DNA of 64,000 nt, taken from contig JAFGHX010000032.1 of the NCBI GenBank assembly GCA_016929905.1, positions 1 to 64,000 on the forward strand. The letters run 5' to 3'. Within the stretch, counting starts at the first letter, position 1. Each line of letters begins with the position of its first letter. This document shows positions 37,778 through 46,131 of this stretch, one piece after another. The notes under the pieces were generated by a model, which worked only from the letters and a program-made list of their open reading frames with translations, ran no database searches and had not been told where the DNA came from. Source of the DNA: Kiritimatiellia bacterium (GTDB taxonomy: Bacteria; Verrucomicrobiota; Kiritimatiellia; JAFGHX01). The position numbers and the translations under genes were made by a program.

Positions 37778-40096
37778 CTACCCTTCCCCCACCCTCACCC
37801 GCGCCCCATTCACCACGCGCTTCCGCACAATACGCGGGCGGCTCAGAGCCTCGCCCGGCAGTGCGAACCACACGGAAAACTCACCCGGCCAGTCCGACTG
37901 GATCCACATCTCCGCGGTTCCGCCGTTCTGGGTCCATTCGCCGATTTCCACGCCGCCCATGGAGAAATGGCGATCGGTCCCCAAGAGCACCGGTGCGCGG
38001 CCGGTCCAGCGGGCAAGGCGAAGGACCCGGGTCCCGTGCGCCGGGACAGGAACCGGCCTGACCCGTTCACCCCATCCCGCCACGCCGACAAGACGCCGCT
38101 CGAAGAACTCCCAGACGAGGAAGACCTCGCTCTCTTCTTCCGGCGCCCGGATCAGGAGCGCACCGTCCAGCGTCAGGTCAAACACCCGCTCGGCATCCTC
38201 GCAATTCATCAACGCCACGGTGTACCACGGCTCGAGCCCGGCCGCGCGCGGGCGGACATGCGTCACGTGGATCGCCGGGATCCGGCCGTTCGCGAACAGG
38301 TCGACCGGTACGGATTCGGCGCCCAGTGCCGGCACGCAGTGCGGGTAGAGTGCGGCGCGGCCGGCGTCCAGCTCGCACATCCGCTCGGTGAAGCAGACCA
38401 ACCCGCCGCCGAGATACTGGTTCGCCGTCAGCGTCTGCGCCTCTTCGTCGCTGAGCAGGCCGAGACTCAACGGCCGCTTGTCGGCCGGATCGTCCCTGTA
38501 GGGGGTGGCGCGGCGCCGAACCATGAGCGCGTCCGGGTCCTGGTGCCAGAGCCGGTTCATCCACCAGCGCAGCAGGTTCTGCCGGATCCGGGTATCGGCA
38601 CGTGGGTTCATCCAGCACGACCGCACGTCCGAGCCGGACCGCTGTCCGTTCGCGATCCCGACGCTCGGCAGGTACAATCCGCCGCAGATCAGCATATAGG
38701 CGTCGGGGCCCAGCGCCGCGCGGATCGTCTCGAACCCGCGCCGGTAGGCTTGCGCGCGGGTGGCGGTCGGGTCGTGGAACGCCGCATCTTTGCTCATGGC
38801 CACCGCGCGGGTGAAGTCGAACTTGTGGTATGTGAACCCCCACTCGCGCCGAAGCCGGCTGTACAGTGCGCGCAGCCAGTCTTGAACATCAGGCCGCGTG
38901 GGGTCCAGCACGAGGTTGTCCGCGCCGCTCATCGGAAACATCACCCGTTCGCCGGCCGTGTCGCGCAGCAGCCACTCGTCGTGATTCGCGGCCAGATTCG
39001 AGTCCGTGAGGGCGAGGAACGGACAGGTCCAGATCCCGGGCTCGTAGCCCATGCCGGAGATGCGTTTCGAGAATTCCGCCACGTCCGTCGTCCAGTCCTC
39101 GCGTGTGACCCAATCGCCCCATCCCTGTTCCCAGCCGTAATCGATCTGAATGGTGTCGATCGGCCATGGCTTCTCGGCGAAACAGGCCAGTTCGTCCTGC
39201 ACGTCGCGATCGGTCAGGTGCCGGCCATAGAAGTACCAGGTGCAATACACGTTCTTTGGCGGCGGCGGCGGCGCGATGCCGTGGAAACCGGCAACGGCCT
39301 CCGCATAGGCTCGAACGGCCCGAAAATGATTGTCGTCCGCATCGAGCAGCAGCCAGGCGGTCGCACGCCGGGCACCGTCGGGCACGAGGCAGCCGTCGAA
39401 CTCGCAAACCGCGGCCAGCCCGGCCAGGTTCACGCGCCGCTCGTCCATGAGCACTTCGATGTACGAGAGATGTTCGAGCTCGGAAAGGAACCCGAGCAAC
39501 AGTGTGCCCGGCCCTGCCCCGTGCCCAGCCTTGAGCACTGTCATCGGGTCATTGACGAGCCGCCGCGGCGCGCCGGCCGCGACGAGGTCTCCGCTCTCGC
39601 TGCCGCGGCCCGCGGCGTCGAGCAGATTCTGATCCGCGCCGCCGAGCGAGACGACCACGGGATGATCGTTCTTGTACCGGCCGTTCCGGAACATCTTCCA
39701 GGATCCGGCCGGTCCGGCGCCGAGCTTCAGAGACTCGGCGCCGTCGACTTCCAGGACCGGCCAGTCGCCCAGATGCAGATCGCGTCCTGTCCGGTTCTCC
39801 AGGATCACCCGCACCGCGATACGGGAGCCGCCGGCGGGCAGGAAGATCTCACGCGCCATGTGCAGCCCGTCGGTCCTGAACCGGTCGCTTGTGACCGTAC
39901 CGGTACCGAGCCCCGGAACGTGTGCTTCGCGCCTGTCGCGCTGGTACCACGTCCAACCGTCGAGTTGGCGGCCGGCGCGCATGGCGCGATCGTTGGGTTG
40001 GAATGAGACGGCAGGGGCGCCGAGTTTCCAGCGCAGCGTCACGTGTTGGGACTGCGCCTGGATGCCGGGGAGTTCTCTTGGAATCGAGATATTCAC
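37778..40096 (-). CDS. GH36-like alpha-galactosidase-type protein
   Basis: This roughly 772-residue protein has an N-terminal beta-supersandwich and a TIM barrel from about residue 290 (YCTWYFYGR, IDTIQIDYGWEQGWGDW). The clan-D nucleophile motif is KFD in YHKFDFTRA (near residue 427), and SGSDVR near residue 500 may carry the acid/base. A C-terminal beta domain follows. No signal peptide is seen. The start is unresolved: GTG at 40096 is used, but the frame is open to 40243 through sequence occupied by a decayed inverted-repeat element, which may have removed the original 5' end. Substrate may be alpha-galactoside or related. Confidence 0.75.
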   Translation of the reverse strand: MNISIPRELPGIQAQSQHVTLRWKLGAPAVSFQPNDRAMRAGRQLDGWTWYQRDRREAHVPGLGTGTVTSDRFRTDGLHMAREIFLPAGGSRIAVRVILENRTGRDLHLGDWPVLEVDGAESLKLGAGPAGSWKMFRNGRYKNDHPVVVSLGGADQNLLDAAGRGSESGDLVAAGAPRRLVNDPMTVLKAGHGAGPGTLLLGFLSELEHLSYIEVLMDERRVNLAGLAAVCEFDGCLVPDGARRATAWLLLDADDNHFRAVRAYAEAVAGFHGIAPPPPPKNVYCTWYFYGRHLTDRDVQDELACFAEKPWPIDTIQIDYGWEQGWGDWVTREDWTTDVAEFSKRISGMGYEPGIWTCPFLALTDSNLAANHDEWLLRDTAGERVMFPMSGADNLVLDPTRPDVQDWLRALYSRLRREWGFTYHKFDFTRAVAMSKDAAFHDPTATRAQAYRRGFETIRAALGPDAYMLICGGLYLPSVGIANGQRSGSDVRSCWMNPRADTRIRQNLLRWWMNRLWHQDPDALMVRRRATPYRDDPADKRPLSLGLLSDEEAQTLTANQYLGGGLVCFTERMCELDAGRAALYPHCVPALGAESVPVDLFANGRIPAIHVTHVRPRAAGLEPWYTVALMNCEDAERVFDLTLDGALLIRAPEEESEVFLVWEFFERRLVGVAGWGERVRPVPVPAHGTRVLRLARWTGRAPVLLGTDRHFSMGGVEIGEWTQNGGTAEMWIQSDWPGEFSVWFALPGEALSRPRIVRKRVVNGARVRVGEG

Positions 40097-40171
40097 GATA
40101 ATCGCGGTCTCCGCAACTCGGGGCGCGCGCCAACGCCATCCTTCAGCCCATGCGATTCCGTTCCGGCTCCC

Positions 40172-40228
40172 GGCTCGCGAGACCCGCCTTCGCCCGGAGG
40201 CTCCGGCGAGGCAGGCGCTCGCCCTCCA
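40172..40228. repeat. Left end of the 24-bp inverted-repeat element (copy 2), interrupted
   Basis: GGCTCGCGAGAC (40172-40183) and GCTCGCCCTCCA (40217-40228) are the two halves of the terminal repeat seen intact at 20169 and 49853. They are split by a 33-bp insertion. The following 40 bp resemble the centre of copy 1, but no right-hand terminal repeat is present. Confidence 0.8.
40184..40216. repeat. 33-bp palindromic insertion within another repeat
   Basis: The insert begins CCGCCTTCGCC and ends GGCGAGGCAGGC, giving an imperfect hairpin. It resembles 42543-42578 and, more weakly, 22-48. Removing it restores the terminal repeat of the host element exactly. Confidence 0.75.
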
Positions 40229-40282
40229 TCGTCTGGGGCGCATGACGCGAATGCATGACGAAGCTGTGCCGAGCCGTTTGCG

Positions 40283-41257
40283 TTACCCCATCCTTCCAAT
40301 CGCCGCCAGGTCCGCGTCGGTTAGCGCCTTATAGTTGAAGATCACGACGCCTTGTGCCCCTGCCCTTTTCAGCGTCTGCACTTGTTCGACCAGCGCCTCG
40401 GTCGTCAGTTCCGAGTTGCTGCTCTTCTTGCCAAGCCCGTCCCAGACCGCGCAGCGGCCGTCCACCAGCGCCAGATTCTGCCGGATCTTCAGATCGACCC
40501 GCCGCGCGAAATTGTCGTAGTCCATCGGGAACAGGAAATCCAGCAGTCCCTTCTCGACCCAACGCGCCCAATCCTGCGCGTTGCTGAACAGCCAGGAAAT
40601 GATCTGGGCGGAAACGGCCGCGGACAGCTCGATCCCCTTCTCGCGTGTCAGCGCGCGCATCTGCTCGACAAACGCGGTAACCCTGTCGCAGCGCCAGTTC
40701 ACCCACTCGCCATAGGCCGGGTCCTTGCCGGCAAGCGTCGTGATGTCCAGCCCGCGCGCGGCCATCTGCGCTTTGCAGTATTCGCAGCGGCAATGCTCGC
40801 CCGTGCGGATATAGTCCAGATGCAGGCCGTGCACGGGGTAGCGCTCGGCGACGCTGCGGTACAGCGCCAACTCGTAGGCCTGCACCTCGGGGTGGCAGGC
40901 GCACGCCCATCGGATACGCCGTTCTCCTTCCAGGACGGCGGCGAGTTGCGGCGTCTTCTCGAGCAGCGCGGAGTTCGCGCCTTCCGGGAACACACACATC
41001 CAGGCGTGCACCTTCGCCCCGTGTCGGTCGGCCGATTCGGCCAGGACCTTCAGCGGGTCCCAATCTGGGTATGCCGGGTTCACGTGCGCGACGTCTGTCT
41101 GGAAATCCGCGTAGCCGGGCGGGTTCTTCACGGAAACCACAATCAGGCTGAACCCCGCGTCCGTCAGTCGTTCCACGCTCGTGTCTACGGCGTCCGGGCT
41201 GTCGCCGAAGTCGTAGACCCTGTGCGCCCACGTGCCGAAGCCGAACGGCTTGCTCAT
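40283..41257 (-). CDS. GHL10/GH10-like putative glycoside hydrolase
   Basis: This 324-residue TIM-barrel protein fits the GHL10 (glycosyl-hydrolase-like) family. Motifs are the early WAHRVYDFG strand, VHAWMCVFPEGAN, the barrel strand VHGLHLDYIRTGEHC followed by a CEYC pair, LSAAVSAQIISW and FLFPMDYDNF. The Asp in LHLDYIR is the conserved catalytic-type residue of this family. No signal peptide is seen. GGAAGGAGG precedes the chosen ATG (MSKPFG) by 8 nt; the longer frame has an implausible arginine-rich N-terminus. It lies upstream of the GH36-like gene on the same strand. Confidence 0.75.
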   Translation of the reverse strand: MSKPFGFGTWAHRVYDFGDSPDAVDTSVERLTDAGFSLIVVSVKNPPGYADFQTDVAHVNPAYPDWDPLKVLAESADRHGAKVHAWMCVFPEGANSALLEKTPQLAAVLEGERRIRWACACHPEVQAYELALYRSVAERYPVHGLHLDYIRTGEHCRCEYCKAQMAARGLDITTLAGKDPAYGEWVNWRCDRVTAFVEQMRALTREKGIELSAAVSAQIISWLFSNAQDWARWVEKGLLDFLFPMDYDNFARRVDLKIRQNLALVDGRCAVWDGLGKKSSNSELTTEALVEQVQTLKRAGAQGVVIFNYKALTDADLAAIGRMG

Positions 41258-41349
41258 GCTGCATGCCTCCTTCCGCCCGATCCTATCCACGGATTCCTCA
41301 ACGCATTCCGGGAAGCGGCTCGGCGCCACGCGGACCCGGGCCCTGCCGT

Positions 41350-42474
41350 TCACTCCTCTCTTCCCGCTCCCCCCCTGAACTCATACGCCCCGATGTCCCA
41401 CGCCGCGCCCTGCGGCCGGGCAGTCCCCTCGAAATCCGTTCCCACCTCGGCCAGAGGCGCCCCGGCATCGATGGCGGGCGAGCCGGGCCGCAGCCGGAAA
41501 TCCGCGGTGTCGGGATTCGCGAACAACGGGTCGGCCGTCAGATTGGTGCCGAGCGTATACGTGAAGTCCGACCCCTCCCAATCGAGGCGTGTCAGCCCGT
41601 GCCTGTTGCCCCAGAACAGGTTGTGTTCGATCACCACGCCGCCGCCGCGCGCATGGTAGGAATCGATTCCGAACACTTTGTTCCGGAAGAAGATATTGTT
41701 CCGGATCCGGATCCCGTCCACCGGCTTCCACAGCCAGATGCCCGGCTTGTCGTTGAACGCGAAGACATTGTGATAAACCTGCAGATTCGACACCGTCTTG
41801 TATCCCGCGACTTGCAGGCCCGCCCCGCCGTGATGGGCGAGGATGTTGTTGGCCACGAGTTCGTCGTCCCCGCACAGGTACAGTCCATGATCGTGTACGT
41901 TGTTGGTGCGGCCGTTGTGGTGGATGTAGTTGCCGATATGACGATGCGCCTTGGTGCCGGGTCCGGTGTAGATCCCGCCCTTGCCGTAGGTGTCGGCCGG
42001 ATCCGCGTGGTTCCCGTTGTGATGGATATGATTGTTGATGATTGTGTTATGGCTGCCCCAGATTTCCATGGCGCCGGCAGGCCCGTTCTTCATTTCGAAC
42101 CCGTCAATCGTGTGGTAGCTGCCGGAGAGAAAGATGACATTACGACGGTCCGCTCGGTACTCGCCGTCCAGCACGGCGCCCCATTTCTTTTCCGATTTCA
42201 AGGTTATCCGCTGCGTCGCCGAGCCGCTCCGGTTGTTGAGGTGCAACCCGTATTTCGGCCGGTAGTCGGTGTAGGTGCCCGGCTTGACGATGATCGTGTC
42301 GCCGGGCGAGACCTTGCCGTAGGCGTGCGTGATCGTGCGGAACGGCTGTTCCGCGGTGCCGGGCCCGGCGTCGTTCCCACTCACGGCCACATAGTAGGCG
42401 GCGGCCCGCACCGAGAGGACTGCTGTCAGCCAAAGGGCGACCGTGCGCAAAATCAGCGGCGTTCCGACACTCAT
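41350..42474 (-). CDS. Secreted right-handed parallel beta-helix protein
   Basis: This 374-residue protein has a signal peptide (about 1-24) and then AAYYVAVSGNDAGPGTAEQPF, the usual opening of DUF1565/beta-helix proteins. Regular coils follow: HTIDGFEMKN, HNTIINNHIHHNG, NNVHDHGLYL, ELVANNILAHHGGAGLQV, IRIRNNIFFRNKVFGID. The C-terminus has the SPAIDAGAPL and DIGAYEF ending common in this group. Such proteins include pectate lyases and many of unknown activity, and a catalytic site could not be assigned. AGAGG lies 5 nt before the chosen ATG. Confidence 0.82.
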   Translation of the reverse strand: MSVGTPLILRTVALWLTAVLSVRAAAYYVAVSGNDAGPGTAEQPFRTITHAYGKVSPGDTIIVKPGTYTDYRPKYGLHLNNRSGSATQRITLKSEKKWGAVLDGEYRADRRNVIFLSGSYHTIDGFEMKNGPAGAMEIWGSHNTIINNHIHHNGNHADPADTYGKGGIYTGPGTKAHRHIGNYIHHNGRTNNVHDHGLYLCGDDELVANNILAHHGGAGLQVAGYKTVSNLQVYHNVFAFNDKPGIWLWKPVDGIRIRNNIFFRNKVFGIDSYHARGGGVVIEHNLFWGNRHGLTRLDWEGSDFTYTLGTNLTADPLFANPDTADFRLRPGSPAIDAGAPLAEVGTDFEGTARPQGAAWDIGAYEFRGGAGREE

Positions 42475-42529
42475 ACGTCCTCTTGCGTTTCCCGCTACGT
42501 TCACGCGCAGGCCGTGGGGGCCGCTCTAC

Positions 42530-42586
42530 GATTACGGACGACCCGCCTTCGCGCTTCGCCTGCTACGGCGAGGCACGCGATTACGG
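42530..42586. repeat. Palindromic element flanked by 8-bp direct repeats
   Basis: The exact octamer GATTACGG occurs at 42530-42537 and 42579-42586. Between them lies a 41-bp segment whose ends CCGCCTTCGC and GGCGAGGCACGC form a hairpin like that at 40184-40216. The arrangement looks like a small insertion with a target-site duplication. Confidence 0.65.
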
Positions 42587-43996
42587 TTGACGATTTCCTG
42601 CCCCATCATCTCCTGCCGAACTCCCTGTTTCAAGGATCAGCACCCAGTCGTTTTGACCGGATCCGTTGTCCCCGGGCGAAGTGAAATCCCCTACGCCGGA
42701 GTTCGGACATTCATCGATTCGGATGTAGGCGCCGGTAGCGGGATTGTACCAACTGGCAGAGATCCCTGCCCGCAGGCGGCCCATAGCCGCCGTAATCGTT
42801 CGGGACTCCCTTCCGGTGGGAGGAAGATAGGCCATGGCCAGACTCCCGTCCCGGGTGCGCGCGGCGGCCACGTAGTCAAATCCGGGCGGATTGGCGGCCG
42901 CCTTGTCAATCACGGCTTTGACCCCGTATCCCGCGGTCACGAACTGGTGGGTGTCGTCAGGGACGAGGTCGTACCAGGCCCGCCCTTCAAAGAGACCCAA
43001 GACAAATTCCATCTGCCGGGTGCCTGGCAGATTCAGATCGGGGGCGAGTGGGTTGTTTTCGACGCCGTAGAGGTGCCCGGCGGCGCCCGCAAGAAGGGAC
43101 CAATAGGCTTGCCTCCGGCACATGTAATCGGGCCAGGGATCTTTCACGCCGTCGCCGTCGATGTCAAATCGCGCCTGTCCCTCGTAATACGACTCGCCCA
43201 TGATCACCGGGAGCGGGTTCTTCATACCCGCCTGGTTATCGCAGTGCCAGCCTTTGAGGCACCCGTAGTAGGTCAGCGAAGCCGGGTACGTCATCTCAAC
43301 GGTCACATCGCCGGCAAACAGCTCGATGTCCCGTGAAAGAGTCGGGACGCCAGGTTCGACCGGACGGCGCCAGTGCGCGCATTGCAGGGCTTTGTTCTCG
43401 CCCGAAGCCTGCATGAGCCCTTCCATGATCCGGTGCTGGCAGACGGCCTCTTCGTCTGTGGGAACTTTGTCGCCGCCGAATATCCAGATGATGTTGGGGA
43501 ACCTGCCGAACAACCGGCCCAGGAACTGCCCGAACGCGCGGCATCTCTGCTCGCCGTTGGCGACAACCTCGTCCTGGAAACATCCTGTCTTGGGGTAACC
43601 CAGCCAACAGGGGGCGATCATCACAAGCAGATTGCGCTGATGGCATTGGTCGATAAGCCATGCAAGGTTGTCGAAGTACGCGCGATCAACCGAGCCGAAA
43701 TCCCATACTCCGGCCGAAATCTCGCGTTGGAACGGGGCCAGCCCGTCCCGATCGCGCGCCAGAACCCCCTTGTCGGATTTCCCCATCGAAATCATGGCCA
43801 GCGTGTTGAATCGTTTGGCCACCCGGTCGTCCAGGTATTCCAGAATGCCCTCGCGGCTCAAAGGAGTCCGACGGGACGATACGACAGACCACATCCACAT
43901 GGTATCGCCATGCAGCAGAAAGGGGCGGCCTTGCCGGTCGACCAGGTATCGTCCGTTTTCGCTGACACGAAGCGGAAAGACAGGTGCTCTTCTCAT
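42581..43996 (-). CDS. GH140-type (DUF4038) putative glycoside hydrolase
   Basis: This 471-residue protein fits the DUF4038/GH140 family, whose characterised members are apiosidases acting on rhamnogalacturonan II. The opening VSENGRYLVDRQGRPFLLHGDTMWMW is typical. Barrel segments include LLVMIAPCWLGY, IIWIFGGDK (acid/base region) and PVIMGESYYEG (nucleophile glutamate region). A C-terminal beta domain with SWYNPATGAY follows. No clear signal peptide is present. GGGAG lies 5 nt before the chosen ATG (MRRAPVF). The substrate could be another furanoside. Confidence 0.78.
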   Translation of the reverse strand: MRRAPVFPLRVSENGRYLVDRQGRPFLLHGDTMWMWSVVSSRRTPLSREGILEYLDDRVAKRFNTLAMISMGKSDKGVLARDRDGLAPFQREISAGVWDFGSVDRAYFDNLAWLIDQCHQRNLLVMIAPCWLGYPKTGCFQDEVVANGEQRCRAFGQFLGRLFGRFPNIIWIFGGDKVPTDEEAVCQHRIMEGLMQASGENKALQCAHWRRPVEPGVPTLSRDIELFAGDVTVEMTYPASLTYYGCLKGWHCDNQAGMKNPLPVIMGESYYEGQARFDIDGDGVKDPWPDYMCRRQAYWSLLAGAAGHLYGVENNPLAPDLNLPGTRQMEFVLGLFEGRAWYDLVPDDTHQFVTAGYGVKAVIDKAAANPPGFDYVAAARTRDGSLAMAYLPPTGRESRTITAAMGRLRAGISASWYNPATGAYIRIDECPNSGVGDFTSPGDNGSGQNDWVLILETGSSAGDDGAGNRQP

Positions 43997-44029
43997 TGTC
44001 ACTCCCTGATTGTGGACAAGCATCCCAAT

Positions 44030-44138
44030 GCGGGCTTCGCCCGCAACCCAGAGGTCAGAGGTCGGAGGTCAGAAGTCAGCAGCGCTTTCCGCATACACGG
44101 GTCGTCCATCTGACCTCTGACTTCTGACATCTGACCTC
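44030..44138. repeat. Mini-hairpin plus two inverted heptamer arrays
   Basis: The hairpin GCGGGCTTCGCCCGC (44030-44044) is followed by AGAGGTC-type heptamers (four units, 44050-44077) and then TGACCTC-type heptamers (four units, 44111-44138). The two arrays are inverted relative to each other and could form a long stem. The hairpin and heptamer combination recurs at 59152-59185. Confidence 0.85.
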
Positions 44139-44170
44139 TCTTCCTCCCTTCCGCACCATCCGGGGCATTC

Positions 44171-46117
44171 TCACGGCGTCATCAACTCCTCGCGGCGCAG
44201 GTCGGCGTCGCGATTCTTGCGCGCTTCGTCCTGCTCGGCCGCCGAGGGGGTCCGCTCGAACGTCATGGTCCACGGCTCCTTGTAGCGGCTGAAGCTGCTG
44301 GCGTTCAACAGCAGATCGTTGCGCAGGGTTCGTTCGACGCCCCTGTGTTCCCCGGTCGATTTGCGCAGGAACGGATTGACCAGCCCGCGTTGCTTGTAGT
44401 AGCCGGCGTCCTGTTTTGCCAGGATGGCATCGATCCAGCGGGTGCGTTCGGCGACAACCGCGCCAAGCCGCGCATGGCTCTCGGTGCTCTTGGCTGCGGC
44501 CAGATATTCTTCGTAGGCCTTGTACCCGGCGTACATGAGCGCGGCGTACTCAATGCTCGGCCGGCTCAACTCGATGCGGGCTTTCACGTCCGCGTCGTCG
44601 CCCGCCGCCTGCGTCGCCTTGTCCAGCAGCGCGAGCGCGCGGCCGGTATTCTCCGGCGGCCAGCGTCGCAGGAAAATGTCTGGGCTCTTCTCCTTCCAGC
44701 GCGGCGGGTCGGCCTCCCGGAAGGCCAGCCCCTGGCAGTGGTCGATCCACTCGAAGAACTCGCGCATCGTGCCGGCGGCCGGCCCGTACATATCGCGATA
44801 GGCCTCGTTCAGGATCCGGTTCGGGTCATCGTCCCAGTTCATACGCAGCCGGTAGTCGAGGTAGTACTGCGGCCATTCCACGCCCCAGTTTGCGGCTGAG
44901 CAGCAGTAGTAGACCAGCCGCATGTCGAACTTCTTCAGGTTCTCGAACGTCTCGATGACGCGCTTGATCGAGAAGTGCGGCGCCCACGACTGCCGCCAGG
45001 GATACCAGTTGTAGACGTAGGCGGCGTACCGTTTATGGACCTTTTCCCAGGCGCTGCCGGGGTGCGCGGCGATCCCGCAGCTCTCGATCAGTACGTTGTC
45101 CGGGAACCGCCAATCGGGCCTCGGTTTGCCTGTCTCCTGGTAGGCGGTCATCACCAGCATCTTGCCCGGCCTCGATTGTCGGACCGCCTCCGCCACCTGT
45201 CTGTGGAACCAGTAGATGCGGTCCTTGATCTCGCCGAGCGCGCGGCACTTCTCGCATTCGCACGGCGGGCAGTAGTCGCTGCCCTCCCTGTACCCGTCCG
45301 GATGCGCGACTTCTATGTAGTCGTACTCGTCCAGCAGCTTCTCGGCCCAGGCGATCTTCAGTTTCAACACGTCGGGATGCGTGACGCAGAGCGAGCTCTG
45401 CCAGTTGTCGTTACGCTTGCCTTTGACCAGCGCGAAATACTCGGGATGTTCGGCAAAATACGCCTTCACCGGTATGGCGGCAGCCCAACTGTGCCCGCCG
45501 TGGCTCTTGTAGCGCACGCCGGGCGCGACCCGCCAGCGTATGTAGCGGGTGTTCCAGCCGCCTCTCTTGAAGTTGGGGTCGCCCCACAAGACGCTCTTGC
45601 GCCCGCGTACGACGATCGTGTCGGGCACCGCCAGCGTCTTGCGCGAGCGCACGAACTCGCCCAGCTCGCACGGCATGTAGGTGCGCACCCCGCAATAATC
45701 TTCCAGGAACGCGATCACGCCGTTGAACGTGCCGATACAGCTCCGCCAGGCGTCCGGGCCCCAGTCCACATCGCGCCCGACGATGACGAGGAACTCGCGG
45801 CCCGACCGAATGAACCAATCGTCGTATTTCAGGCCGTCGGTCCGCACGCCGTAGCGCGCGAGCCCCGCGCACGGGCCGAGCAGCACGACCGCGCCTTTGA
45901 CCGAACCGCCTTCGGTCACGACCGGCAGTTCCGTGCCCGTGATCCTGCGCACGTACTGGTTCAGGTACTCGACCCCCGCCTTCACCCCGAACGACGGCTC
46001 TTTTGGCACGACGATCGTGGCCTTCGGCTGCCCGTCCTCGACCAGCGTGAGCCCCTCGACCGAACAAGCGGCGGCGAACAGCACGATCAGAGCAAACAGA
46101 TGTCGTCTCTTCATCAT
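44171..46117 (-). CDS. Secreted DUF4838 protein (paralogue B)
   Basis: This 648-residue protein has a hydrophobic signal (HLFALIVLFAAACS) that could be cut by signal peptidase I or, less likely, lipidated at the cysteine. The GH20b-like alpha/beta domain (TIVVPKEPSFGVKAGVEYL, about 30-150) precedes the DUF4838 region with HPEYFALVKGKRND, CVTHPDVLK and cysteine cluster CPPCECEKC near residue 281. By eye most positions are identical to paralogue C (60512-62461), indicating a recent duplication. It lacks the CBM9 tail of paralogue A. GGGAGGG lies upstream of the ATG. It lies 14 bp downstream of the heparinase-type gene and is probably co-transcribed with it. Confidence 0.82.
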   Translation of the reverse strand: MMKRRHLFALIVLFAAACSVEGLTLVEDGQPKATIVVPKEPSFGVKAGVEYLNQYVRRITGTELPVVTEGGSVKGAVVLLGPCAGLARYGVRTDGLKYDDWFIRSGREFLVIVGRDVDWGPDAWRSCIGTFNGVIAFLEDYCGVRTYMPCELGEFVRSRKTLAVPDTIVVRGRKSVLWGDPNFKRGGWNTRYIRWRVAPGVRYKSHGGHSWAAAIPVKAYFAEHPEYFALVKGKRNDNWQSSLCVTHPDVLKLKIAWAEKLLDEYDYIEVAHPDGYREGSDYCPPCECEKCRALGEIKDRIYWFHRQVAEAVRQSRPGKMLVMTAYQETGKPRPDWRFPDNVLIESCGIAAHPGSAWEKVHKRYAAYVYNWYPWRQSWAPHFSIKRVIETFENLKKFDMRLVYYCCSAANWGVEWPQYYLDYRLRMNWDDDPNRILNEAYRDMYGPAAGTMREFFEWIDHCQGLAFREADPPRWKEKSPDIFLRRWPPENTGRALALLDKATQAAGDDADVKARIELSRPSIEYAALMYAGYKAYEEYLAAAKSTESHARLGAVVAERTRWIDAILAKQDAGYYKQRGLVNPFLRKSTGEHRGVERTLRNDLLLNASSFSRYKEPWTMTFERTPSAAEQDEARKNRDADLRREELMTP

Positions 46118-46131
46118 GGCACCCTCCCTCA

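Noticed and set aside
44050..44138. CRISPR-like array from the short repeats
   Set aside because: Units are 7 bp with no spacers and no cas genes are present.
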